64,000 nt of DNA, taken from NCBI GenBank assembly GCA_030762935.1, contig CM060900.1, forward strand, positions 371,993,132 to 372,057,131. The letters run 5' to 3'. Every line of letters begins with the position of its first letter. Position 1 is the stretch's first letter. Made by a program: the position numbers and the translations under genes. The notes beneath the pieces are model-generated. The model made no database searches. It was not told the DNA's origin and saw nothing but the letters and a program-made list of their open reading frames with translations. The stretch is from Hymenopus coronatus. Lineage: Eukaryota; Arthropoda; Insecta; Mantodea; Hymenopodidae. This document shows positions 23,399-34,120 of the stretch, piece after piece.

Positions 23399-25571
23399 GA
23401 TTGCAGATACATTTAAAGAAATTAAATCTCTTCAGTAGTGAAACGATAAATCATATTACTTTCTTTAATCTGTAATATGAAATAAATTATTGGAGTATAT
23501 AACACCAAATTACTGTTGATATTTACAGTAAATTGTTTGCTATTAGAATCGTTACAGAATTATTAGGAAAAGTACCAAATACTTGAGTTAGGGAAAAATA
23601 ACGTGTTTCACATTCAAAAACATCCAAACTGTTTCATCCGTAAGTAGCAGTTTGAATAGGTAACTGCCCTTTAACCATTATCCGAAAGCTAGGACAGGCT
23701 GGAAATAAGGAGATACAGTTTGTTTTCCTGACATGAGCTTGGCAAGAACACCCTCAGAGGTGCGAATATGTAGGCATCACACACTAGTGGTTCGTGCGCT
23801 ATCTAATTTCAAAATAATGTAATTTTTAAAGTTACACAAAAACATATCTAAAAATGTCAAAGCTGGCACAACAAATTTCGGACGGTTTCAAGTATAATCT
23901 ATAAGACTATTACATGTACCTAATTGTAAGTTTCTTTGACGACCGGATATTCAGTTAGAATAAAGACTATTCTACAAGCAACACCCTATGACCAGGAACG
24001 GAAAGGACACCTTGCAGCTCAACCCTCTTTTGTGTTTATCACCCCAAGGAAGAAAGCATGAAGTGAAGGTACTGCAGGATGCTAGAGGCCGCGGCAGCCA
24101 GGCAGGCCGATTTAGTAACGGAGGAGAAGTGCAGAAATGGGTAACGATTGTAATTCCTGCAGCTACACATAGCTAACATTATGACACATTTTATTTAGCA
24201 AATATAGCATGTTATTTAGAGTCTTTAGAAGACTCGTTGAAAGGAGTATTTACATTTTACGTCTTTCATGTTACAGGTTTGTTTAGGGTGGCAGATTTTT
24301 TATAAATCTTCGTCTGGTAGTCTTAAATATTAAATGTCCAAATCAAGTGTGAAATTTTATGTTTATTGGTAAGGTTTTTGAGTAGTAGCTATCCCCTCTC
24401 TCTTTCTTTCTGGCGCGCGCACATACACAAACACACACACATACACGCAAATTACAAACACTTGACAATTTTTTTTCTAGACATATATTTTTGTTATTCA
24501 ATACAATTTTTATGTATTACAATACTTCCTCCACCTTGAGTAGTTAACTTGTACAAAAAATAAACAGACACAAATATTCCTTAATATGAAATTTTCACCA
24601 CCACGTTTTTCTTCATGTCAATGTAATATCGCATGTGATATTTTCTATAAGAACGGCATAGCGCATAATCAAAAGTCCTCTTCAATACGTTAATATCAGT
24701 AACGTGAGTAATGGAAAACCTTTAGAACATCACAAGAAGATGCTAACTTTTGGCATTTCCTTCCAGTAGCGAAGCTGAAAATGCGAGACTTCTTTTAACT
24801 GCAATTGGGCACAAACTTCTGCATTTACAGCTCGAATAACAATCTTCCGTCGTATTCATTGATTCATACATAGACACATCTGAAGTTTCTAAATTATTGA
24901 TGCTTTTCGGAACTTGGACTCTTAGTACTGACGTAGAACTCAACAAACTTTCGAATCACTAAACGCGTGAACGGATTTGCTCACCGACAGGGCTAAAACC
25001 AAATGAAAAACTTTCCGTTACCGACTAATGTATCTTCGTCACTTTATAATTTCACATCTGTTGAAAACAACTTCGTAGGAATAAAGTTGCAGTTGCTTGC
25101 AGTACTGCATTAGGCGCTCGCGGGGTAGTGGTGGGGGTAGGGGGTTACTCTTGTAGCTGTGATCCCGTGGTGTAGTTTATAACAAATTCGCAGAATTGCT
25201 TATCCAATATTTCTACAGAATCAACAAAATGTGCTGGCGATTGATGATATGAATAGTGCAATTTCAAAACTCACTAACCCACGAAGCACAATTTCTTTCA
25301 GGAAGCCAAAAAACTGCTGCAGTTTAACTATATATGTTGCAATCCCAGGGTGTCGTATCACTTCAAGAAACACTTTGATACTGACAATCCAAAAGCATTG
25401 AAATATAGGTTCTTAACATTGTGAGAGAGAAAAAAAAGGTTAAAATGTAGTTGAAGACTTTTGGAGAAAGAATGTACACAAGAGTGTTTCCGAATCGCAG
25501 TCAAATTTGTTCGAATAGGAAACCCACATAACAATACGAGGTATGGTAAAATTAGTATCATTATATTAAAT
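23397..25571. other. Interval with no recognised gene; holds one tiny transposase fragment
   Basis: Otherwise single-copy-looking. At 23918-23949 a 32-base stretch is identical to part of the transposase relic at 26896-26927. A mixed CT/CA microsatellite lies at 24397-24450. Frames at 24743-24946 and 25358-25591 (minus) have no recognisable domain. Confidence 0.5.
23918..23949 (+). mobile_element. 32-bp orphan fragment of a Tc1/mariner transposase gene
   Basis: Perfectly identical to 26896-26927, the part of the MLE-A relic that encodes NLIVSFFDDRI. Similarity extends a few bases upstream (CATG then one mismatch) and stops abruptly downstream. It is too short to be a normal insertion. Confidence 0.8.
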
Positions 25572-25611
25572 AGGACGATTAAATCAAGCAACCTTTTGAT
25601 TTAATCGTCCT
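25572..25611. other. Perfect 16-bp inverted repeat (hairpin)
   Basis: AGGACGATTAAATCAA (25572-25587) and its exact complement (25596-25611) are separated by 8 bases. It lies exactly at the left boundary of the truncated repeat R copy 5. Confidence 0.95.
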
Positions 25612-25614
25612 GGG

Positions 25615-25922
25615 GTATTTTACGGACAATGTTCAGAAATCTGAATAGGGTAGTTGGTGTGGATGGGTCTTGAACATTTTCATGTCGCACCATCGTTAAG
25701 ACACTGGCCTTAAACTCCAAGTTTATTATTTAAGTAACTTTTCGTTTTTGAGTTATGCTGACCAAAGGCACATGGACATTTTTCTAAAAATGTGTTTTTT
25801 TTTATTCAGGGGATCCTAAACCATGCATTTCCGGTGAATTTGTATATCGAATTTTGGATGGAATAAAATACCTTCTCTACCAACTATGTACATTCTACTT
25901 ACGTGCTAGAGAAAGCAAAACT
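25615..25922 (+). repeat. Repeat R copy 5, 5'-truncated
   Basis: Only the last 300 bp or so of the family: GGGTAGTTGG, TTTTTGAGTTATGCTG, TTTTTCTAAAAATG, TTCAGGGGATC, and the palindromic end CTTCTCTACC...CTAGAGAAAGC. The left end starts beside the perfect hairpin. Confidence 0.82.
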
Positions 25923-26191
25923 AAACCTTTCACTATTTTGTATTTATAGATGACAAGGTCAATTTTAGAAGAGGACAACCAAATAGGGTGTGATGGGCAG
26001 CTGCATGGAGTTCTCACACTGATGTGTCCGCTCCTGGTCATTCTTCTCTCGCCCACTTTCTTCTTTATTGTTCCATTTATACTCCACCATTAACTCATGG
26101 TCCTATCAGCGGCATTCACCTTTGTAACAGGCGTACTGTGTATTGTTGTAAAGGGTTTCTAATTTTCTACATTATAACACACACTCCATTG

Positions 26192-26452
26192 ATATTTTTC
26201 AGGGGCCGCGCCGAGGCCGAGTGGTCAGACCACTCGCCTCTCACCTAGACGGCCCGGATTCGATCCCAAGTGACCGCATGTGAGATTTGTGGTGGACAAA
26301 GCTGCGCAGGGGCAGGTTTTCTCCGGGTTCTCCGGTTTCTCCCTCCATAACATTCCACCGGGGCTCCATCTTCATGTATCATCAGTGTCATTGCCTGCGG
26401 TGCCAGAGCAGTAAAAGCGGGCGTTAAACAATACAAAAAAAAATATTTTCAG
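26192..26452 (+). mobile_element. SINE1, full length, with near-perfect duplication
   Basis: The SINE spans about 26203-26442 between ATATTTTTCAG (26192-26202) and ATATTTTCAG (26443-26452), which differ by one T. Box A (GAGGCCGAGTGG), the region around box B (GGATTCGATCCC) and the tail GCGGGCGTTAAACAATAC-An are intact. Confidence 0.9.
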
Positions 26453-26578
26453 ACTCTGGGGAAGACAGTGGTTGATATTGGCTGGAGAAAAATTCCCAAC
26501 CCCAGCCGGGAATCAAACCCGGGACCCCTTGCACAACAGGCCGGAAGTTTATCGATTAAGCTACTGGACCAGCCGCCC
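26452..26578 (-). mobile_element. SINE2 copy, minus strand
   Basis: On the minus strand: head GGCGGCTGGTCCAGTAGCTTAA with box A, box B GGGTTTGATTCCC, then GGCTGGGGTTGGGAATTTTTCTCC, ending at the family's CCCAGAGTCT block. It lies back to back with the SINE1 copy; the CAGAGTCT end touches the SINE1 duplication, so SINE1 probably inserted at its 3' end. Confidence 0.75.
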
Positions 26579-26604
26579 AATTTCTTATGGCAGTGTTTAT
26601 GTGT

Positions 26605-27277
26605 ATATACAGAGTGATTTATGTAGAACTGGCTAGAATTTCTTTCTTTAATTATTTCGTTGGAAATTCATTCAATGACCCAATTTTAGCACCATATTAA
26701 GCAGAATGTTCCAGAGTTTTGAGCCCTTGTCACTAGATGCGCAGATTATTATGTTTTATTCCTGATTGCATTGTTGGCAGCTGTTTCGACATTTTGTTCT
26801 TGTAGTCACCGTGAAAAATTATTACTATGTAGAGCTGAGTCAAGGATATTTTCAGCAAGATGACGCTACATGCCATACATCAAATGAATCCATGAACCTA
26901 ATTGTAAGTTTCTTTGACGACCGGATAATTTCCAGGAACCTGTGGCCACCGAGATCTCCGGATTTAACTTCTTTCTATGGGGCTACTTAAAATACAGGGT
27001 TTACGCCATCTGTTTCCAGACATTGGACGATCTGAAGCACAACATCACAAAGGAGATTCAAGCTACTGACAACAGAGTCCTCCAACGAGTGGCCAGTACG
27101 ACGTGTTGAGTTGTGCCTTATGCAGGATGAGGGCAATTTCAACATATGCTATAGAGGTAAATAATCTTCCAACATTCCTCTGCAATTTAGGTATAATAAG
27201 TTGTCGCTAGTATAACACGTTTTGAAACAATTAATGAAAGAAATGTATCAACTCTATATAAATCATCCTGTATATGT
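26605..27277 (+). mobile_element. Tc1/mariner element MLE-A, internally deleted
   Basis: The ends are inverted repeats of roughly 45-50 bp: TATACAGAGTGATTTATGTAG at the left, and at the right the complement of TATACAGGATGATTTATATA, each next to TA. The interior keeps only the C-terminal transposase region: YFQQDDATCHT, LIVSFFDDRIISRNLWPPRS, PDL, then TLDDLKHNITKEIQA and a frameshifted end. In this superfamily QQD.A..HT carries the second catalytic Asp. The N-terminal DNA-binding half is missing and stops and shifts are present, so it cannot transpose by itself. Confidence 0.85.
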
Positions 27278-28396
27278 TAACATAAAATGCTGCATTAAAT
27301 TATAACGCACTGCTAGAGTCTGTAACAGATTTCATTGATTGAATTTTCCATCCCAAAAAGGTGACACAGTAACCACTATCCGTAATTTGGATCTCAAGGT
27401 TTCTAAAGATGTCACTGCATATACCACGCGTATGTGAAGCATGGCAATTATTTAGAATTATAAGATCGTGAAACATTGTTTAAACTAAATGAAATAATGG
27501 CGCTTCATGTATTCAGAAATAAAGACGCACTAAATTTTCAATTTTTAATGGTATTTATTTGAAAATTGGCACACATGGTACCAGTAAATAAAGAAATATC
27601 TGTTTAAAAGCCGAAACCTCCAGGTCAAAGTTTCTAGAAGTTGCAAAACTGCCTTGCGAATTCACATTTTTTAGAAAAGTAAGAAATGGACCGATGCTTT
27701 AGCACACTAGAAATAAATTAGATAACTTTATTTAAGTTGAATTTATTACATGTAAAGATATTAATGTTTCTTTTTATGAAATTGTTCAAATTGAAATGTA
27801 CTTTTTTCAGAACAAAGTAATTACTTTGAGTCAATAAATAAAGAAATCGTCAAATATACACTTAAATAAAAAGAGAAATCAAGGCTAGCGGTAGCGTTTG
27901 GATAATTTAAACATTATAAAAGTGGCCAAAATGACTCATGATTATATGCTATAGTTAAAAAATCCAAATGTTTATATATTCATTAAAAAACTCAGTCCCA
28001 ATGTCTCTTATTAATGAACGAACTCTCATTCCATTGTACTACTAAGGATCATAACAACCAATTTAGCACCAATACAGGTAGCTGGCCGTTAAGACATGGA
28101 CTCGTGAGAATCGTTCTACGTGGTCTAGATTAGGCTGTTCCAACTGGGATGCGCGACAAAAGATAAGCGAATTACATCATGACTAAACGGGCGGCCTGCA
28201 GTATGTAAAATAGCTCGGAATTGAGAGAAAGCTATATTACCGCTAAATCAACTGTGAGAATAAACCGGCAAGAAGAGCAAGAATTGTGTTACTAGCTTCG
28301 CCCAGTGACGTATTGTTTGCCACGCTCTTCCTCCAGCCAGCTCTGAGGATTATGGTTGAGTACCTGTGAATACTTTGATTCACAGAAGAGCTTAAA
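27278..28396. other. Interval with no recognised gene
   Basis: Mostly AT-rich unique sequence. 28272-28345 resembles 36461-36535 (shared CAGTGACGTATTG and flanks), a short dispersed repeat of unknown type. Confidence 0.45.
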
Positions 28397-28635
28397 CAGC
28401 CTGGTCTAGGGGTATCATGCTAACCACTAGTTCCCAAGACTGCAGGTTCAAACCCGATGGAGGGCGATTGTCTTTTTCAGGTTTCAAGATCCTTAGAGAA
28501 GTAAAGGCGGTGGTTCCGTGTCGTATATTTCTCAGAGAGATATATCCGGTCTTTCACGCCCTATTCAGAATGCAATGCTAGGAACTACAACAGTAAAAAA
28601 CGTTAATTATTAAAAAAAAACTCAATTTCATTTCA
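28397..28635 (+). mobile_element. SINE-B copy with tRNA-like head
   Basis: Head GCCTGGTCTAGGGGTATCAT has a box-A character and GCAGGTTCAAACCCG is a good box B. The body GTAAAGGCGGTGGTTCCGTG matches 13197-13225. It ends in an A-run and AAAACTCAATTTCATTTCAT. It is the better of the two SINE-B copies. Confidence 0.72.
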
Positions 28636-28969
28636 TGAGTTCAAGAGGGAAAGATCACAGTTAAGATTCCGCCAGTACCATCCTTCGTGATAGAAGGTTT
28701 CTTCAATCTTTATGACTAGCAAATGCAAAAGAGGTACCTAGACCTGGAATGTTTTCTCCAAAACAGTGGCGCTCACTCGGATGACAATATGTGACAAGGT
28801 AGTCGATGTGTAAGCACATTATTGCATATAAATATACTATTTCTGTAACATTTTCTACTATAATTGGATTTAAAATGTCGGTTTTAAGAGAGCCATTTAT
28901 GTATGGCCATTCTAGTGTTCATGGTTAATCTGTAGGTTCCACTCAAAATATATTTGTGTAACATATCAG

Positions 28970-30735
28970 AAAAAATCTGATGTGTTACACTCACACGATC
29001 TTTTCTAGCTGTTCTACAAGCAAACTTCTTACAGAAGATTCTTCTTTCTAAACTATGCTAATCGAGATGAGCATTAGCAGAATGTACTTATTACTAGTTC
29101 TTACAAGTAGAACGAAACTAAACGAATGCACTATGCTAAGGCGATAGTAAAATGTTTTAAAAGCTGTCGTTATGCGATTGTCATTGCAATTCGCCTCTTT
29201 GCTTGACCAGGAGTAGAACACAAGAAAAACGGACACTTCCTATCTGAGAAAAGTAAAAGTATTTTAAAATTGAAACTAGTAAAAAGGAATGCCTAGGAAA
29301 CAGTCAACTCTACAACAGAAATACACATGAAATAAATGGTTATTTTTTTTTTACATATTTTTTTTTTTTAGTAAGGTTTTGTCCATTTCATACGGTGTAC
29401 TAGTGATTCAAATTTTATGAAAAATGTATATAGAACGAACATGTCTTCAGTGGCTATTCCCATTAATTTCAAGATATATACTTTATTTTTGATGTAAATA
29501 ATATTTCGGTATTTAAATCAAAATTGTTAGCCATTTCTAAGAGAAACAAACTTTTCAAAAAATTTTCCACGTAAAAGTAGTTTGTGGTGGGGAGGATTTT
29601 CTTGAAAATCTTCGTGTTGCATCCTTGGGTATAAACTCATATGTCAAGTTTATTTAAAGATATTTTAGTTTTTGAGCTATGTTGTCCACAGACACGCACG
29701 CACATACACACACACCCACACAATCCTTTGTCTAAAAATTACTTTTTTTGAACTCAGGGATCTCAAAATATATACAAAGTGGTCCAAAAATGTATACACT
29801 GTTTAACAGTCCATAGCTTGCAAACCAAAGGGCGGAAATATTCATTTTTGGTAGTGTAATAGTTTGTAGTTCCGGCAATCGCCACCCAAGCGGTGTCTGA
29901 TGACAGTCGCCAGATACTTAAGCATTTTTTGTTGTTAGTTACTTAAGTAAACATGGCTGGCGCAAGGCTTACATTGGATGAACGGAAGCCAGTTTTGAAG
30001 TGATACATTAGGTACGAAAACATTAGTGAGGTTCAACGCCAGTGGCGAAATGAGTATCAAACAGAGCCACCGACAAGTTTACCAATTGCGCGCGTTTGAG
30101 GCAAGTTTTAAATCGACGGCTGTGTTACAGATGTACAGAAAAAACGATCTGGACGACCTGTAACAGCAACAAGTCCAGCGAAAGGTTTTACTTCCAACAA
30201 GATGGTGCACCAGCCCACTATCATAATTGTCTCACGGAGTATCCCAACGAAAATCTACCTGCACGATGGATAGGCCGAAGAGGTGCTGTAGAGTATCCAC
30301 CACGTTCCCCAGGTTTAACGCATGTGGATTTTTACCTATGGGGAACACTAAAGTATGTCGTTTAATGGACAAGTCACGCACATTGGATAATCTACGAGAA
30401 TGTATTGTACATTCATGTGCTGATATTCAACTGAGCACGTTGCAGTCGGTAGTTCGTGCTACAGTTGGGCAGTATCATCTGTGTATGGATCTTAATGGTG
30501 ACAATTTCGAACACCTACAATGATATCTATAAGTTGGACTTTAATCTACACTTTCACAAAAAATCAGACATTTCCGCCAATTAGTTTGCAAGTTATGAAT
30601 TATTAAACAGTGTATACATGTTTTGGACCACTCTGCATTTCTGTTTAATCAAGAAAGCGTATTTTTAGGTGGAATACAATACCTTATTTAACTACTATAC
30701 ACATTGTATTTACATATGTATTAGAGAAAGTAGCA
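28970..30735 (+). repeat. Repeat R copy 6, split by a Tc1/mariner insertion
   Basis: Starts AAAAAATCTGATGTGTTACAC and runs through the usual blocks to CTCAAAATA at 29770. It is then interrupted by MLE-B and resumes at ATTTCTG (30637) to end in the palindromic end and TTAGAGAAAGTAG. Joined in silico, the copy would have the usual length, so it was complete before the insertion. Confidence 0.85.
29774..30635 (+). mobile_element. Tc1/mariner element MLE-B, nested in repeat R
   Basis: The terminal inverted repeats are about 70 bp: the left one starts ACAAAGTGGTCCAAAA, and the right one ends in the complement of AGAGTGGTCCAAAACATG. Both contain GTATACACTGTTTAA and GGCGGAAAT. From 29953 a frame encodes the N-terminal helix-turn-helix part (LTLDERKPVLK, stop, YIRYENISEVQRQWRNEYQT) and a KRSGRP linker. 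A deletion then joins it to the C-terminal part FYFQQDGAPAHYH, WIGRRGAVEYPPRSPG, VDFYLWGTLK. Most of the catalytic core between the first two Asp residues is lost. The TA target is visible on the left and reads CA on the right. Confidence 0.88.
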
Positions 30736-30810
30736 AGCGAATATGAAGGAATCTTTGATAACCTTTATCCTGTAATACCCTTCAATTAGGGGAAACAAAA
30801 TATATATGCG

Positions 30811-30985
30811 CTGGCCCCGTAGCTCAATCAGTAGAGCTCCTACCTGCTATGCGAGGGTTTCCGGGTTCGATTCCTGGCTGGAAGGTGGAAATGTTTCTCG
30901 CCAAGATTATTCCGTAACCTCTCCAGAGTCTGGAAATATGAATAATAACGTGACCTAATGTGTATAAAACCGAAATGAAAAACCA
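30811..30985 (+). mobile_element. SINE2 copy
   Basis: Head GCCCCGTAGCTCAATCAGTA contains box A and GGGTTCGATTCC is a perfect box B at the right distance. The tail has CGCCAAGATTATTCCGTAACC and AGAGTCTGGAAATATGAATAA, matching the copies at 43735 and 26452. The tRNA part resembles a cloverleaf, but the 3' acceptor strand runs into SINE body, so it is not a tRNA gene. Confidence 0.8.
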
Positions 30986-31220
30986 GAGATCCAATGACAA
31001 CCATATTTGAGTTAATTAACTATGAGAAATAGTATCATGTTCCAAAATCAAAAGATCGCTGATATAACCATTGCGCTAATGGCGGGGAACAAAATGAAAC
31101 TATGCTATACAGGGTGCCATAAAGCTTTGCTTATAGCACATGTGACAAAACTTCCCAAACTGCCATTTAGACGCTTTTTGTTCCTAAGTATTGTTACGAA
31201 TTCTGGTTTTCGGACTCCAG

Positions 31221-31600
31221 TTATTTTAATGTGAAGTGTGATACGCTAAAAATGCAGTAGTTAATCGAATATACTTTCGATATCTGCTGAGCTGCTAGTT
31301 CATGCACTCGGTTCCTCATAACAAACCGGAAGGATAGACTGGTTATATAAGTTCGGTGATCGATGACTGAGGGCTTAAAGCGATGAAAAATCCAATTAAT
31401 TTTGCTGCTCCACACCACTTTATTTGGTATTTCGCAATACAAAACCAAAGCAATAAACATAAGCAGAAAAAGTGCAAGCTGATCTTCCAGGACCCCAACT
31501 CTGTGTCCTTTGTGTTCGGTATTTCTTAAAGACTCTACCAGTTTATACAAAGCAAATTCAAAGTCGGTTTTATGTTTGCAAAAGAATTAAAATTATGGGA
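31221..31600 (-). CDS. Candidate exon, unrecognised, hydrophobic segment
   Basis: A minus-strand frame open for about 120 codons, from a stop near 31600 to the TAA at 31221. It shows mixed composition with a probable membrane segment (LALFLLMFIALVLYCEI) and polar, basic flanks (NRVHELAAQQISKVY). Possible acceptors lie upstream (for example CTGGTAG near 31545), but the pyrimidine tract is weak. A second open frame 0.8 kb further upstream on the same strand (32369-32722) could belong to the same gene. I looked for chemoreceptor signatures and found none that I trust. Confidence 0.22.
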
Positions 31601-32368
31601 TTCAAAATTATAACGTAAAACACTCAAAATTTGTTGCATACGTTAAATAGTTCCGACATACGTTCAAGCCTAATAGACTGTGAAACGATAAACAGAAATT
31701 TTCCTTCCAAGAAACATTAAGGTTTTGTATTCAGAGTAAATGCATTGTGCCCAAATACATTGTGCAATCATTTGACAACCTATTAACTTATATTATGTAA
31801 CTCGTTGATTCAGCAGACATTATTTGTCTTTACATCAAAGGTTTCAATTTGCTATAGCCACTTACGATCTAATACTTCCTCTGTTTGAGCTTTTATCTTG
31901 TAGCTTCATAATGAGCCAACAAAAACCCTTTTATAAGACTGGCTCAGTACACTAGTTGGCAGAGTTGTTATTACGGGGATTCTCAAAACTCCCTCACTAC
32001 AACAGAACTCACAAGAGGGTGCTGGGGATAAAATAAACAAACTTTAGTTTTATTGTGTTCTGCCAAGAATGTCTCTTTCAATGGGACGCGCGTCCACTGC
32101 TTCCAATTAGGAAAGTACTAATTAAGCCTCTATGAGACCAGAGAGTACTTTCCTGACTTTGTCACGTGGTTTGCCAACAAAAACAAATGAAAGACAGGTC
32201 TCAAGACCAAGCACAAGGTCTAGAAGCAACTTGTTCTAAGTTGCGTGAGTTATGATTCCTGCTAAATAATGCACAAATTTCAAATAAAGAAATACCACAA
32301 TAATGTTATAAATCCTGCACCGTTTGCTGAAGTATAAAGCAGCAGGGAAAAGGCAGTTTCATAAGCCT
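31601..32368. other. Interval with no recognised gene
   Basis: Lies between the two minus-strand candidate exons. No repeat is recognised. If those exons are real this would be an intron. Confidence 0.35.
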
Positions 32369-32722
32369 TTATGCCAATTTAGATCCAATGAAAGAAATCC
32401 AGTGGGTTGGGTCATTTGTAAAAGACCGATCAATATACAGATAGTACCAAAAACTATGCTCTTGGAAAAGAATATATCTGTTAACTTTACAAAAATAAAG
32501 AACTCCTGTTTCAATATTTTCCCCAATTTTGGCAGTGGTTAAAGAAAGGGCAGAAGTTTTTGCAATGAGGAACCGACTGCAGTTACTCCACAGAGGCATA
32601 CATGAGTGACAATGACCTATAGTTTCTTCAAAATGGGCTATTTGTACAACGACTACCTTCTGCTCGAAAGAAAAGAACTCGATTGCTGTGGCAACCACAG
32701 AAACAATAGCGCATGCCAAATA
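32369..32722 (-). CDS. Candidate exon, unrecognised, hydrophobic N-terminal part
   Basis: Minus-strand frame of 116 or more codons. It begins ACAIVSVVATAIEFFSFEQK (hydrophobic) and continues with several Cys, His and aromatic residues to a TAA near 32369. GAAG|GTAGTC just after the first segment could be a donor site. I do not recognise the protein, and length alone does not exclude chance. Confidence 0.2.
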   Translation of the reverse strand, partial: YLACAIVSVVATAIEFFSFEQKVVVVQIAHFEETIGHCHSCMPLWSNCSRFLIAKTSALSLTTAKIGENIETGVLYFCKVNRYILFQEHSFWYYLYIDRSFTNDPTHWISFIGSKLA

Positions 32723-32945
32723 ACATATGGGTATGGCGTAGAGTGCACATTTTGTACTTCAGTGTTGGCATCCTTTATTTTTTCATTGGTTTTTCGCAGT
32801 CACTGAACCGCATAATCTAACATCGCATCTACCCTCGTGTGATTAAAGGGATGGTTGCCCTGTCGATTGATCTATTCACAATTTGCAGGAGAGAGGAACA
32901 GTGTGCCTATTGTTCTATAATGAACGTCCATTTGTTAATTACGTC

Positions 32946-32947
<2 letters not shown>

Positions 32948-32989
<42 letters not shown>
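32948..32989. repeat. (GA)n microsatellite
   Basis: About 21 uninterrupted GA units. Confidence 0.95.
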
Positions 32990-32991
<2 letters not shown>

Positions 32992-33410
32992 CTGGATTTC
33001 ACTGCCTGTTAGGCCCATAAACAAAGAAAATGCACGCACTGAACCTGGGTGCCAGCCAAATGGACCCTGCGCATATTTCTTTATAGCTTTTTTTTTTATA
33101 TTACAGCTTCATAGAAACAACATGGTATACATTTTTATATTTACATGGATTATTCAAGAATTTCGGATCTTAAACCGCTTGTCTTGAATACAATGTTTCC
33201 ATTTAAACATTTCTATTGTGTTTAAATTAGTTTGCTACTATTTCTCTTTGAACAGTTTGCATAGCAATATGTCATTTCAGCAGCAATTTCACCTCCGCAT
33301 TCTAATGAATAAGATACCGAGCTGCAGATGTGCGCAGAATATATTCCACTTTGTAGTGAGTTTTATAGGTATAACTTTGGAATGATTTAGAAAGGTAGAA
33401 TCACACTGAT

Positions 33411-33488
33411 ACTTTCAATGGCTTAACCGGGATTTGAAGTACCGATTTCCTTCCGGTTTGTCTTAACTACTATGCTAACATGCAGGCA
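33411..33488 (-). mobile_element. tRNA-like SINE head, minus strand
   Basis: On the minus strand GCATGTTAGCATAGTAGTTAAG (box A region) is followed 30 bases later by ACTTCAAATCCC, a good box B. The 3' extent is not defined. It has a SINE or tRNA-pseudogene character. Confidence 0.4.
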
Positions 33489-33699
33489 CAACTTTAAATC
33501 CCCCAAATGATTTGCCTTTTTCTCGGTAAGCCACAAGGAGATCCTAAAATATGACATACCCTACTGTTTCCTTAAAATGTAAGTACTCTTAGGTCACAGG
33601 TTTCGTGATTAAACCAGTCATTACGTCAAGGACAATTAATTGTTCTTTCATATAAGCCGTCTGTAAAACAAGGTTGAAAAGGTACAATTGCACTGGAAA

Positions 33700-33775
33700 T
33701 TCAATGCCCTAGTTTTGATTTGAGCTACGAATCTTCCGCTTTCCGTCCGGTTGCTCTAACCAACGAAGCTGTCAT
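33700..33775 (-). mobile_element. Second tRNA-like head, minus strand
   Basis: On the minus strand AGCTTCGTTGGTTAGAGCAA is a near-consensus box A region followed by a GGAAGATTCGTAGCTC box-B-like stretch. Adjacent sequence does not match other copies well. Confidence 0.4.
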
Positions 33776-33954
33776 GACTACAAGCCAGCAACATCATATT
33801 CGCAAACTGATTTTCCAGTACACCAGAAGAAACGGTTTCTTTGCCCAAAAAGTCTTAAGAAAAACAGAAATGTCTAAAGACATAGCACAGATCCGCGTTT
33901 ACAGCAATTAATAGTATTCCCAGACGTCCCCAATTTACGGCATTTTACGTATTT

Positions 33955-34120
33955 AAGGGTGTAGAGTCCTGGGTTGGAATCCCATGGGCCGATCACTCTT
34001 CCTCATTTTCTCCTCAGTCGCTAAAGTAAATACCAGATGAGATATTCAGTACTATGACCCAAAGTTCCACCTTCAGTCCAAACCAACAGTAAAACTGAAA
34101 ATAGATGGTAATTACGATTA
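33955..34120 (+). mobile_element. Possible SINE fragment with box B
   Basis: CCTGGGTTGGAATCCCATGGG is a self-complementary T-arm-like box B. It is followed by a C/T-rich body that resembles no other copy strongly. Confidence 0.3.

Noticed and set aside
30811..30885. Possible functional tRNA gene
   Set aside because: Boxes A and B are good, but the 3' acceptor strand is replaced by SINE2 body sequence shared with other copies.
31221..31550. Gustatory-receptor-like C terminus
   Set aside because: NRVHELAA at first suggested the insect chemoreceptor family, but the expected TYLVIL-type ending is absent in any frame downstream, so I do not make that call.
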